NCBI GenBank assembly: GCA_024683455.1 | Contig: JAIKYE010000032.1 | Location: forward strand, 1-64,000 | Reading direction: 5' to 3' | DNA length: 64,000 nucleotides | DNA from: Bacteroidaceae bacterium | GTDB taxonomy: Bacteria; Bacteroidota; Bacteroidia; Bacteroidales; Bacteroidaceae | Shown: positions 17,477-25,200 of the stretch, one piece after another | How the letters are laid out: the number at the start of each line of letters is the position of its first letter | How positions within the stretch are numbered: position 1 is the stretch's first letter | The notes under the pieces: generated by a model | The model's database searches: none | Seen by the model: only the letters and a program-made list of their open reading frames with translations | Told to the model about the DNA's origin: nothing | Translations under genes and position numbers: made by a program

Positions 17477-19725
17477 TGGAAAAACTGAAAAGGCTATATA
17501 CTGAGCATACAGGGCTGGATGTCGTCTCTTGCGACGAGCTCCCAGGTGCAGGCAGTAATCGTAAGTATTACCGTTTGCACGGCTCTGACGGGAGTACGCT
17601 GATAGGTGTCGTAGGTACCAGTATGGACGAGAACCGTACCTTCTGCTACCTTGCCCAGCATTTCATAGAACGCAAGTTGCCCGTTCCTGCCGTGGTGGCA
17701 CAGAGCGCAGACGGACTGCGTTACTTGCAGGTGGATTTGGGCGACCGTTCCCTCTTTGATGCCCTCAAGGGCGGACGCGACGCTGGCGGACGATACACGC
17801 AGACTGAGAAGGAGTTACTCCATCGTACCATCGCCCTTCTGCCTAAGATTCAGATCAAGGGTGCCCGAGGCTTGAATTTCAAGAAATGTTATCCTCAGGA
17901 GTCGCTGGATGAGACCAATGTGCTCTTCGACCTCAACTACTTCAAGTATTGCTTCCTGAAGACCACAGGCGTTGATTTTCATGAACTGAAGTTGGAAGCA
18001 GCCTTCCGTCTCGTGGCACAGGATATTGTTGCCATCCCGGGCGATACCTTCATGTACAGGGATTTTCAGGCACGCAATGTCATGCTCGACAAGGACGGCA
18101 ATCCCTTCTTTATCGACTTCCAAGGCGGTCGTCGCGGCCCCGTGCAGTACGATGTGGCCAGTTTCCTTTGGCAGGCATCGGCTCGCTACAGCAAGTCCCT
18201 GCGCGAGGAGCTTATCAAGACGTATATTACCAGCCTTAAGCAGTATATAGAGGTCAATGAGAAGCAGTTCCGCCAGAACCTCAAGCTCTGCGTACTGTTC
18301 CGCCTGCTGCAGGTGCTGGGAGCCTACGGCTTCCGTGGATACTTCGAGCGTAAGAAGCATTTTATCGACAGTATTCCTCCTGCTATTCAGAACCTGCGCG
18401 ACCTCTTGCAGGATGGCGGCTGTCCTTACCCTTATCTGCGTGAGGTGCTCACCCGACTGGTGGAGTTGCCACAGTTCGCTCCAGAGCCCAAGAAACCTGT
18501 TCAGCGTGCCGACGGCTATAAGACCACGGATAACAACCCCTACGTGTCACGTCCCGAGGACGGACCTGCTACCTTCAGTAGGTATGACGGCAAGGGTCCT
18601 CTGGTGGTGCGTGTCTTCAGCTTCTCCTTCAAGAAAGGCATCCCCGAGGATACCAGCGGCAATGGCGGCGGCTACGTGTTCGACTGCCGCAGCACTCACA
18701 ATCCGGGCCGTTACGAGCCTTACAAGCAACTCACGGGCTTGGATGAGCCTGTTATCCGCTTCCTCGAGGACGACGGCGAGATACTCACCTTCCTCGAGAG
18801 CATATATAAGTTGGCAGACGCCCATGTAGAGCGATACCTGCAGCGAGGCTTTACCAACCTCATGTTCTCCTTCGGTTGTACTGGCGGCCAGCATCGCAGC
18901 GTCTATAGTGCCCAGCATCTGGCAGAGCACATACATTATAAATATGGAATAGAGGTTCATGTCTGCCATCGCGAGCAGGGCATCTCCGCCATCTTCCCTG
19001 CCTACAGAGCCATGATCTTTGCGGCAGGCCTAGGCACCCGACTCAAGCCCCTCACAGATACTATGCCCAAGGCGCTCGTACCTGTGGCAGGCAAGTCCCT
19101 ATTGGAGCACACCTTCGATAAGCTGAAGAGTTCAGGCATACGCGATGTGGTCATCAATGTACATCATTTTGCCGATATGATAGAAGAGTGGGTAGGGCAG
19201 CATCCCATGGGTATGAATGTATGGTTTAGCGATGAGCGCGATGCGCTGCTCGAGACGGGAGGCGGCATCAAGCATGCAGCACACCTTCTCAAGGATGCCA
19301 CGGAAGGATTCCTTATCCATAATGTAGATATCCTCAGTAATGCCGATTTGCGCAGCCTCATGCTCTTTGCGCGAGGCAAGGCAGCGTCCTTGCTCGTTTC
19401 AGAGCGTCAGACCAGCCGTTATCTGCTCTTCGACGATGATATGCGACTGGTAGGGTGGACCAACGTACAGACAGGCGAGGTAAAGAGCCCTTATCCCCAT
19501 CTGGATGTGCGTAAATACCATAAGTATGCCTTTGCAGGTATTCACGTCATGAATCCCTCCTTGTTTACCCACTTCTCCGAGTGGCCGGACAAGTTTAGCA
19601 TTATCGACTTTTACCTGAGTGTTTGTGCCCAGCATCCCATATATGGCTATGTGCAGCCAGACTTACGCCTCATGGATGTAGGCAAGATAGAAACCATATC
19701 AGAAGCCGAGAAATTCCTGAAATAA
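17476..19725 (+). CDS. Three-domain fusion: sugar kinase (AmgK-like), RapZ C-terminal domain, nucleotidyltransferase (MurU-like)
   Basis: The 749-aa protein joins three enzyme-type modules. Residues 1-330 are an aminoglycoside-phosphotransferase fold with catalytic loop YRDFQARNVMLD near 193 and metal-binding FIDFQGG near 213, as in AmgK-type anomeric kinases. Residues about 373-505 match the RapZ C-terminal domain, including FSFGCTGGQHRSVYSAQHLA; RapZ in E. coli senses glucosamine-6-phosphate. Residues 511-749 are a sugar-1-phosphate nucleotidyltransferase with MIFAAGLGTRLKPLTDTMPK and LLETGGGIKHA as in MurU. AmgK and MurU act in sequence in cell-wall recycling (MurNAc to MurNAc-1-P to UDP-MurNAc). 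Substrates here are inferred. The N-terminal P-loop domain of true RapZ is absent. It is the last gene of a coupled run, followed by a terminator. Confidence 0.82.
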   Translation: MEKLKRLYTEHTGLDVVSCDELPGAGSNRKYYRLHGSDGSTLIGVVGTSMDENRTFCYLAQHFIERKLPVPAVVAQSADGLRYLQVDLGDRSLFDALKGGRDAGGRYTQTEKELLHRTIALLPKIQIKGARGLNFKKCYPQESLDETNVLFDLNYFKYCFLKTTGVDFHELKLEAAFRLVAQDIVAIPGDTFMYRDFQARNVMLDKDGNPFFIDFQGGRRGPVQYDVASFLWQASARYSKSLREELIKTYITSLKQYIEVNEKQFRQNLKLCVLFRLLQVLGAYGFRGYFERKKHFIDSIPPAIQNLRDLLQDGGCPYPYLREVLTRLVELPQFAPEPKKPVQRADGYKTTDNNPYVSRPEDGPATFSRYDGKGPLVVRVFSFSFKKGIPEDTSGNGGGYVFDCRSTHNPGRYEPYKQLTGLDEPVIRFLEDDGEILTFLESIYKLADAHVERYLQRGFTNLMFSFGCTGGQHRSVYSAQHLAEHIHYKYGIEVHVCHREQGISAIFPAYRAMIFAAGLGTRLKPLTDTMPKALVPVAGKSLLEHTFDKLKSSGIRDVVINVHHFADMIEEWVGQHPMGMNVWFSDERDALLETGGGIKHAAHLLKDATEGFLIHNVDILSNADLRSLMLFARGKAASLLVSERQTSRYLLFDDDMRLVGWTNVQTGEVKSPYPHLDVRKYHKYAFAGIHVMNPSLFTHFSEWPDKFSIIDFYLSVCAQHPIYGYVQPDLRLMDVGKIETISEAEKFLK

Positions 19726-19733
19726 GAATAAAG

Positions 19734-19768
19734 AAAGAGCGGATGGTAACAGCCACCCGCTCTTTTTC
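19734..19768 (+). terminator. Intrinsic terminator after the fusion gene
   Basis: AAAGAGCGG (734-742) pairs with CCGCTCTTT (757-765). After one mismatch TGG pairs with CCA, leaving a 6-base loop, and a T run follows. It lies 9 bp past the stop codon. Confidence 0.85.
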
Positions 19769-19936
19769 TGTTTCTAAAAATCATTCTAAACCTTTTTAAT
19801 CAATCGGCAGTTTGTTTACATTGTTGATTATTAATATGTTTAGTATACTTAGCAATTGGGCGACTAATATGTTAAGCTTTAGACGACTATACATATAGAA
19901 GTGTGAATATTTCTTACTAGTTAACGATATTTTAAC

Positions 19937-19994
19937 GTCAACTTCTTCAGGAAAAGCGTCAACTTCTTCAGGTAAGATTGTCAACCTTTTCAGT
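19937..19994. repeat. Three imperfect direct repeats, 21-22 bp apart
   Basis: The core gtcaacttcttcagg starts at 19937 and 19958, and a diverged copy (gtcaaccttttcag) starts at 19980. On the minus strand the repeats could be read as PEEVD units, but no credible gene contains them. Confidence 0.7.
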
Positions 19995-20067
19995 ATGGAT
20001 TAGTGCAAACAATTATTCAACTATTTCTAGGGTAATATCTGGTCCTGATGGTGTACAAGAAGCGTTT

Positions 20068-20215
20068 CACGTTTCACGCGTTTCGCGTTACATTTTGAAA
20101 AATCGATTTTCGTTGCATACATACTAATATATACTTTATATTATATAATATAAAAATATTTTCTCTCTCTTTGTAACACATTGAAAAAAGCAAATGAAAC
20201 GATGAAACGCGAAAC
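20068..20215. repeat. Inverted pair of gtttcac/gtgaaac-type tracts
   Basis: A tract of gtttcac-like units (20068-20092) faces a complementary tract of gaaacg-like units (20184-20215) about 95 bp away. The spacer contains AT-rich sequence. Pairing would make a long imperfect stem. Confidence 0.55.
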
Positions 20216-20308
20216 GCAAAACGTTTGGCCAAATATCGCTTGTGTTTTTACGTGCTTTTTTACGTGCTTATTTTGCAAAATTATTTTACAGAACGAAGAT
20301 ATTGTCGT

Positions 20309-20316
20309 ACCTTTGC
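20309..20316 (+). promoter_or_regulatory. Orphan promoter element
   Basis: TACCTTTG followed by CA is a perfect Bacteroidetes -7 element, but the only gene-like sequence downstream before 20900 is a broken small gene. Confidence 0.5.
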
Positions 20317-20346
20317 ATTGTCAAAAGATAAGGACTGAAACGACGG

Positions 20347-20412
20347 GTATTAAGAGAAACAATTGCTAATATTAATATTAATTTTTGCGCGCATTAATAG
20401 TAGCAACATGCC
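20347..20412. repeat. Second three-copy array of the 22-bp unit
   Basis: Units start at 20347, 20369 and 20391 with no spacer: gtattaagagaaacaattg..., atattaatattaattttt..., gcattaatagtagcaacatg.... They align with the 10714-10779 array in unit length, copy number and core (tattaatagtarcaattg). Confidence 0.7.
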
Positions 20413-20480
20413 CCCTTAAGAGACAAAGCGGAAGCCCATCCGGAGACAAAGAGAAAATATCGGACAAAGACCACAAAGCA

Positions 20481-20543
20481 ATGGTCAATGCTCAATGATT
20501 TAAGACTCACAAACTAACCAACTTACTAACTCAAAAACTGAAT
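20481..20543. repeat. Heptad-like tract before the broken small gene
   Basis: Units such as atggtca, atgctca, atgattt, aagactc, acaaact, aaccaac, ttactaa, ctcaaaa run in 7-bp phase up to the ATG at 20542. The unit sequence drifts along the tract. Confidence 0.55.
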
Positions 20544-20652
20544 GAAAATGAAAAGTAATGAAACATGGTGAGCTATCTTCCAACTGATAGCGAGCATCAT
20601 AACAGCAGCTATCACAGCATTGGGCACGGCAAGTTGCGTGCGAGGACTCTAG
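20542..20652 (+). pseudogene. Small hydrophobic-peptide gene (smalltalk-like) broken by in-frame TGA
   Basis: The frame from ATG 20542 reads MKMKSNETW, then TGA at 20569-20571, then AIFQLIASIITAAITALGTA and SCVRGL before TAG. The charged start, Trp, hydrophobic helix and LGT(A/T)SC ending resemble the roughly 35-aa Bacteroidales small proteins annotated as smalltalk, found beside HU-like genes and amidases in mobile cassettes. The family match is from memory of the pattern. The stop falls immediately after Trp-9, before the membrane helix, so the gene is probably dead. A heptad tract begins inside its last codons. Confidence 0.5.
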
Positions 20653-20680
20653 ACTTTAGGCGCTAGACTTTAGACCTTAG
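20646..20680. repeat. Heptad tract, five units
   Basis: actctag, actttag, gcgctag, actttag, accttag in exact 7-bp phase. Confidence 0.85.
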
Positions 20681-20779
20681 AGAAATGGGGTGTTTGCGAA
20701 AAAGCAGGTACCCCATAACCTTTCTTTAACGAAAGCGCTACCAAAATAAGCAAACAAATTGAATTAAGGGATAAAGATA

Positions 20780-20811
20780 TTTGAAGAATTCCCTACATAT
20801 TTGTACCTTTG
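20780..20811 (+). promoter_or_regulatory. Upstream promoter of the Sel1-repeat gene
   Basis: TTTG (780-783), 20 bp, TACCTTTG (804-811), then CA. It lies about 100 bp before the ATG. Confidence 0.6.
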
Positions 20812-20855
20812 CACAAAATTATAAAAGGTAAAAAGGGAAATAACATCTATTTCAT

Positions 20856-20886
20856 TTTGTATTCTTCTTACGAATTCGTATCTTTG
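20856..20886 (+). promoter_or_regulatory. Proximal promoter of the Sel1-repeat gene
   Basis: TTTG (856-859), 19 bp, TATCTTTG (879-886): a full consensus match 23 bp before the ATG, giving a very short leader. Confidence 0.7.
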
Positions 20887-20909
20887 TAATACTTTAATTA
20901 TATTTAAGA

Positions 20910-21869
20910 ATGGAAAAAAGATTAATATTTGCATCCTTTATTATGATCTTTCTTAATATTTCATGTGTGTTTTGTGGCTCTAGGGCCTCAGAAGAACAAA
21001 TACAGGAGTGGATTCAGACAGGTGATCAATATCATCGTGGACAGTATTACTCTGCTGCTTTTGGTTGGTATGAAAAAGCTGCAAAAGCAGGATCCGCTAT
21101 AGGTCAACGTCGAGTTGGAATGATGTATGCAGGAGGTATCGGCGTAAAGAAGGATTACAAGAAAGCATTTAAATGGCTGATGAAGGCCGCAAAGCAGGAG
21201 GATGCAGATGCCCAGACGATGATAGGACTTTCGTACAACAATGGGTATGGCGTAAAACGTGATGATGCCAAGGCGATTGAATGGTTTACCAAGGCTGCCA
21301 AACAAGAAGAAACCACGGCACAATATCTGATTGGTGAGATATTTCTCTCTGGAGGAATAGGTGTTACGCGAGATGTTAAGGAAGCTGTAAAATGGTACAA
21401 GAAGGCAGCAGAAAACGGAAATGCAGATGCTCAGGACGCATTAGGCCAGATGTATCTGCTAGGTAATGACGTAGAGAAAGATTATTCTGAAGCCATAAAA
21501 TGGTGGCGTAAGGCAGCTGAACAGGGACATGCTGAGGCTCAATATAACTTGGCTGTTATGTACAACAACGGTGAGGGTGTTGTGAGAAACTTTGAAGAAG
21601 CCTTTAAGTGGCATTCGAAAGCTGCTGAGCAAGGCGTTTTGGACGCTCAGATTTATGTCGCAGAAGCTTATGAATCGGGCGAAGGTGTTAAACCCTGTAA
21701 CGAAATGGCTTTCAAATGGTATCTGGAAGCTGCAAAAGCCGGATCTGCCGAAGGTCAAGCCAAGGTTGCCAACATGTACGAGGAAGGCATAGGCGTTGAT
21801 AAAGATCATGAGGCAGCTGTCTATTGGATAAAGCAGTACGAAAAGAATGAAAACAAAGCGCAACGCTAA
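20910..21869 (+). CDS. Exported Sel1-repeat (SLR) protein
   Basis: The 319-aa protein has a signal peptide ending near CVFCG (residues 1-23; a lipoprotein is possible but the lipobox is poor). Seven 36-residue Sel1 repeats follow, each with the pattern A-x-A-Q-x-x-(L/I/V)-G-x-x-Y-x-x-G-x-G-V. Examples are AEAQYNLAVMYNNGEGV and DAQTMIGLSYNNGYGV. Such helical solenoids bind partner proteins, often at the cell envelope. No enzymatic domain is present. The gene has two consensus promoters and stands alone between repeat-rich regions. Confidence 0.88.
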   Translation: MEKRLIFASFIMIFLNISCVFCGSRASEEQIQEWIQTGDQYHRGQYYSAAFGWYEKAAKAGSAIGQRRVGMMYAGGIGVKKDYKKAFKWLMKAAKQEDADAQTMIGLSYNNGYGVKRDDAKAIEWFTKAAKQEETTAQYLIGEIFLSGGIGVTRDVKEAVKWYKKAAENGNADAQDALGQMYLLGNDVEKDYSEAIKWWRKAAEQGHAEAQYNLAVMYNNGEGVVRNFEEAFKWHSKAAEQGVLDAQIYVAEAYESGEGVKPCNEMAFKWYLEAAKAGSAEGQAKVANMYEEGIGVDKDHEAAVYWIKQYEKNENKAQR

Positions 21870-21920
21870 AAGCTCAGAAGTTATCGTTGCCATTATCGTT
21901 AATATATTAAAACATTCCGC

Positions 21921-22025
21921 ATGAGGAGGTCTTCAGAGGATGTGGGAAAACCCACGGCCGGCCTCCGAGCCAGGACGTTTTTTGGTGTCTTGGCCTTCGG
22001 TCGAGTCTGCTTCCGGTCGGGATAG
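21921..22025 (+). CDS. Possible 34-aa ORF in a hairpin-rich intergenic region
   Basis: An ATG frame (MRRSSEDVGKPTAG..., ending in SG) spans the hairpin-rich stretch. Coding is doubtful: the same bases form strong hairpins (GTGGG-aaaa-CCCAC at 942-955 inside GGAGG/CCTCC at 925-966). It could instead be a structured RNA or a mobile palindromic element. Confidence 0.2.
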   Translation: MRRSSEDVGKPTAGLRARTFFGVLAFGRVCFRSG

Positions 22026-22060
22026 CTCAAACCAGTTTGGCTCTCCTCTCGCTTAATCGC
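21923..22060. other. String of hairpins between the Sel1 gene and mfd
   Basis: Three or more hairpins follow each other: a nested one at 21925-21966, GCCAGGAC/GTCTTGGC at 21969-21994 (one G-T pair), and CAAAC-ca-GTTTG near 22030. GC content is clearly higher than in flanking DNA. Confidence 0.45.
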
Positions 22061-22110
22061 AGCCTTCTTTTGTTTCTTTTTTTCTTTCCAACGAAAGAAG
22101 AAAAGAGAAA

Positions 22111-22138
22111 CAGCTCAACAGTAAACGGTAAACTTTAC
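22111..22138. repeat. Heptad tract, four units
   Basis: cagctca, acagtaa, acggtaa, actttac in 7-bp phase, just before a terminator-like hairpin. Confidence 0.65.
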
Positions 22139-22140
22139 AA

Positions 22141-22184
22141 AAAAAAAGCTTGCTATCTGATATGGGATGGTAGGCTTTTTTTGT
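22141..22184 (+). terminator. Terminator-like hairpin upstream of mfd
   Basis: AAAAAAAGC at the left pairs with GCTTTTTTT at the right around a CTA/TAG-containing inner stem. It would insulate mfd from upstream transcription and could act in both directions. Confidence 0.5.
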
Positions 22185-22192
22185 TTTTTCCT

Positions 22193-22223
22193 TTTGTTAT
22201 GTTGGCTTTTCTTCGTACCTTCG
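22193..22223 (+). promoter_or_regulatory. Promoter of mfd
   Basis: TTTG (193-196), 19 bp, TACCTTCG (216-223). The -7 differs from consensus at one base; the ATG follows 29 bp later. Confidence 0.6.
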
Positions 22224-22252
22224 CACCCGCAAATAACCATTCTGCCCACTAA

Positions 22253-25200
22253 ATGGAGATTCAACAACTACAGAATATATATGCTAAGCACCCTGGCGTG
22301 AAGGCTTTGGCCGCTGCGCTGAAGTCTTCCAGTAATGTGATACAAATCTCTGGATTGCAGGGAAGTTGCTCTCCCATGGTGTTTGCCGCCGCCCCTCAGG
22401 TGGGCTCTCCCTTCCTCTTCATTCTGGACGATGAGGAGCAGGCTGGCTATTTCTATCACGACCTGATACAGGTCTTGGGCGATGAAAAGGTGCTTTTCTT
22501 TCCCAGCAGCTATAAACGTGCCGTGAAATACGGACAGCGTGATGCGGGCAACGAGATTCTCCGCACCGAAGTCCTGACGAAGATTTCGTCCAATCCACAA
22601 GTGAATTTATCAGTTAGCGAATTGAACGGGAACTCTTCACTCGAAAATAATTCTCAATTCTCAACTCTCAATTCTCAACTCGGCACTCCCCCAAAGGGGG
22701 AGACGGAGGAGGCCTTACTCTACATAGTGACTTACCCTCAGGCGCTGGCAGAGCTGGTGGTGACGCAGGAGAAGCTGAGCGAGCAGACGCTGATGCTGCA
22801 GACGGGCGAGAAGGTGGACTTTATGTTTGTGCAGGAGACGCTGATGGAGTTCGGCTTCAAGCGGGTGGACTATGTGTACGAGCCTGGGCAGTTTGCCGTT
22901 CGTGGCAGTATCATAGACGTGTATTCTTATTCGTGCGAACTGCCATACCGTATAGACTTCTTTGGCGACGAGGTTGACAGCATACGCACCTTCGAGGTAC
23001 AGAGTCAGCTGAGTAAGAGTAAGCTGCAGCAGATAAGCATCGTGCCTGAGCTGAACATTAACGATTCAATGTCTAATGCCCAAGAGAGCTTTCTCTCCTT
23101 CCTGCCTAAGGAGACGTTGCTGGTAATGCATGACCCGACTTTTGTGGCTGAGGTGGTGGAGCAGGTGTATCAGGAGGGCTTCTCGAAGCAGGCCATGACA
23201 GAAGGCTTGGAGACGAGGGAAGAGGAGCTGGAGAAATCTTCCATCCTAGTTAACCCAGAAGACTTCAAACATCAGCTGCTCAGTTTCCGCCGCATTGAAT
23301 TAAGGAGTTTATCGGTTAGCGACGAGCGGTTAGCGGTTAGCGGGAATTCTCAATGTTCAATGTTCAATGTTCAATGTTCAATATCTTTCACCACTCATCC
23401 TCAGCCTGTCTTCCATAAGAACTTCGAGCTGCTGTTCCAGTCGTTCCGCCAGTACATGGAGGTCGGCTACCAGCTATACATACTGGCGGACAGCCAGAAG
23501 CAGACGGCACGTCTGGAGAGTATCTTCGAGGAGCAGCAGACGGGCATCACCTTTACGCCCGTAGATCATACCATACATGAGGGGTTCGTGGATGACGACC
23601 TGAAAATATGCCTTTTCACCGACCATCAGATATTCGACCGTTACCATAAGTACAACCTGCGCAGTCAGCATACGCGCAATGGTAAGGTGGCGCTGACGCT
23701 GAAGGAGCTGCAGCAGTTCGAGATAGGCGACTACGTGGTACACCTGGACCACGGCGTAGGAAAGTTTGGCGGACTGGTGCGCATTCCCAACGGCGACAAG
23801 ATGCAGGAGGTGATAAAGATTATCTACAACCACGACGATGTAGTCTTCGTCTCCATCCATGCCTTGCACAAGGTATCGAAATACAAAGGCAAGGAGGGTG
23901 AGCCTCCACGTATCAGCACGCTGGGTACAGGAGCCTGGGAGCGCATGAAGGAGCGCACGAAGACGAAGATCAAGGATATAGCCCGCGACCTGATAAAACT
24001 ATACAGCCGCCGACGCGAGGAGAAGGGTTTCAGCTACTCGCCCGACAGCTTCATGCAGCACGAGCTGGAGGCGAGCTTCCTCTATGAGGATACGCCTGAC
24101 CAGTTGAAGGCTACGCAGGATATCAAGGCCGATATGGAGCGTGCCCGTCCCATGGACCGTCTGGTCTGTGGCGATGTGGGCTTCGGCAAGACGGAAGTGG
24201 CAGTACGCGCTGCCTTCAAGGCGTGTGCCGACAACAAGCAGGTGGCTGTCTTGGTGCCAACAACCGTCTTGGCCTATCAGCATTACAGAACTTTCACCTC
24301 ACGCCTCAAGGACTTCCCTGTAAAGGTGGAGTACCTGAGCCGTGCCCGCTCTGCTGCCAAGACGAAGGAAATCCTCGAGGGGCTGAAGAACGGAACGGTG
24401 AACATAGTGGTGGGTACGCATAAGCTTATCAGCAAGAGTGTGCAGTTCAAGGACTTGGGCCTGCTGATTATCGACGAGGAGCAGAAGTTCGGCGTCAGCA
24501 CGAAGGAGAAGCTGCGCCAGATGAAGGTGAACGTAGATACGCTGACGCTGACCGCTACGCCTATCCCGCGTACCCTGCAGTTCAGCCTGATGGGGGCTCG
24601 CGACCTGAGCGTTATCCAGACGCCGCCACCCAACCGTTATCCCATTCAGACGCAATTGAGCGTATTCAGCTCGGAGGTTATTGCAGAGGCTATCAACTTC
24701 GAGATGAGTCGTAACGGACAGGTGTTCTTCGTGAACAACCGTATCAACAACCTGCCTGACCTAGAGGCGCTCATCCACAAGCATGTGCCAGATGCCCGCG
24801 TAGCCATAGCACACGGTCAGATGTCGCCTGAGACGCTGGAGAACATCATGATGGGCTTTGCCAACTACGACTACGATGTGCTGCTCAGCACCACCATCAT
24901 AGAGAGCGGACTGGATATCCCCAACGCCAATACCATTATTATAAATAGCGCGCAGAACTTCGGTCTGAGCGACCTGCACCAGATGCGTGGACGTGTGGGA
25001 CGCTCCAACAAGAAGGCGTTCTGCTATCTGCTCTCGCCACCATTGAGCTCGCTGAACATGGATGCTCGCCGTCGCTTACAGGCCATAGAGAACTTCTCTG
25101 ACCTAGGCAGCGGTATTCACATAGCCATGCAAGACTTGGATATCCGTGGTGCAGGAAACCTGCTGGGTGCCGAACAGAGCGGTTTCATCGCCGACCTTGG

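Larger units (their letters stand above)
19769..20541. other. Repeat-rich AT-rich intergenic DNA, probable remnant of a mobile island
   Basis: No convincing gene is visible in this stretch. It holds three imperfect 21-bp repeats (19937-19994), heptad tracts of opposite orientation (20068-20092 and 20184-20215), a good -7 promoter element (TACCTTTG, 20309-20316) with no intact gene behind it, the 22-bp triplicate (20347-20412), and a long heptad-like tract from 20481. An orphan promoter followed by a stop-broken small gene suggests decay of a former cassette. Confidence 0.5.

Noticed and set aside
17476-19725. True RapZ (RNase adaptor)
   Set aside because: Only the C-terminal RapZ domain is present; the P-loop domain needed in RapZ is replaced by a sugar-kinase fold.
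19796-19984. Minus-strand frame with PEEVD repeats
   Set aside because: It opens at TTG, consists mainly of the 21-bp DNA repeat plus AT-rich hydrophobic sequence, and has no promoter.
20347-20412. CRISPR-like array
   Set aside because: The units are directly joined without spacers, there are only three, and no cas genes are in the window.
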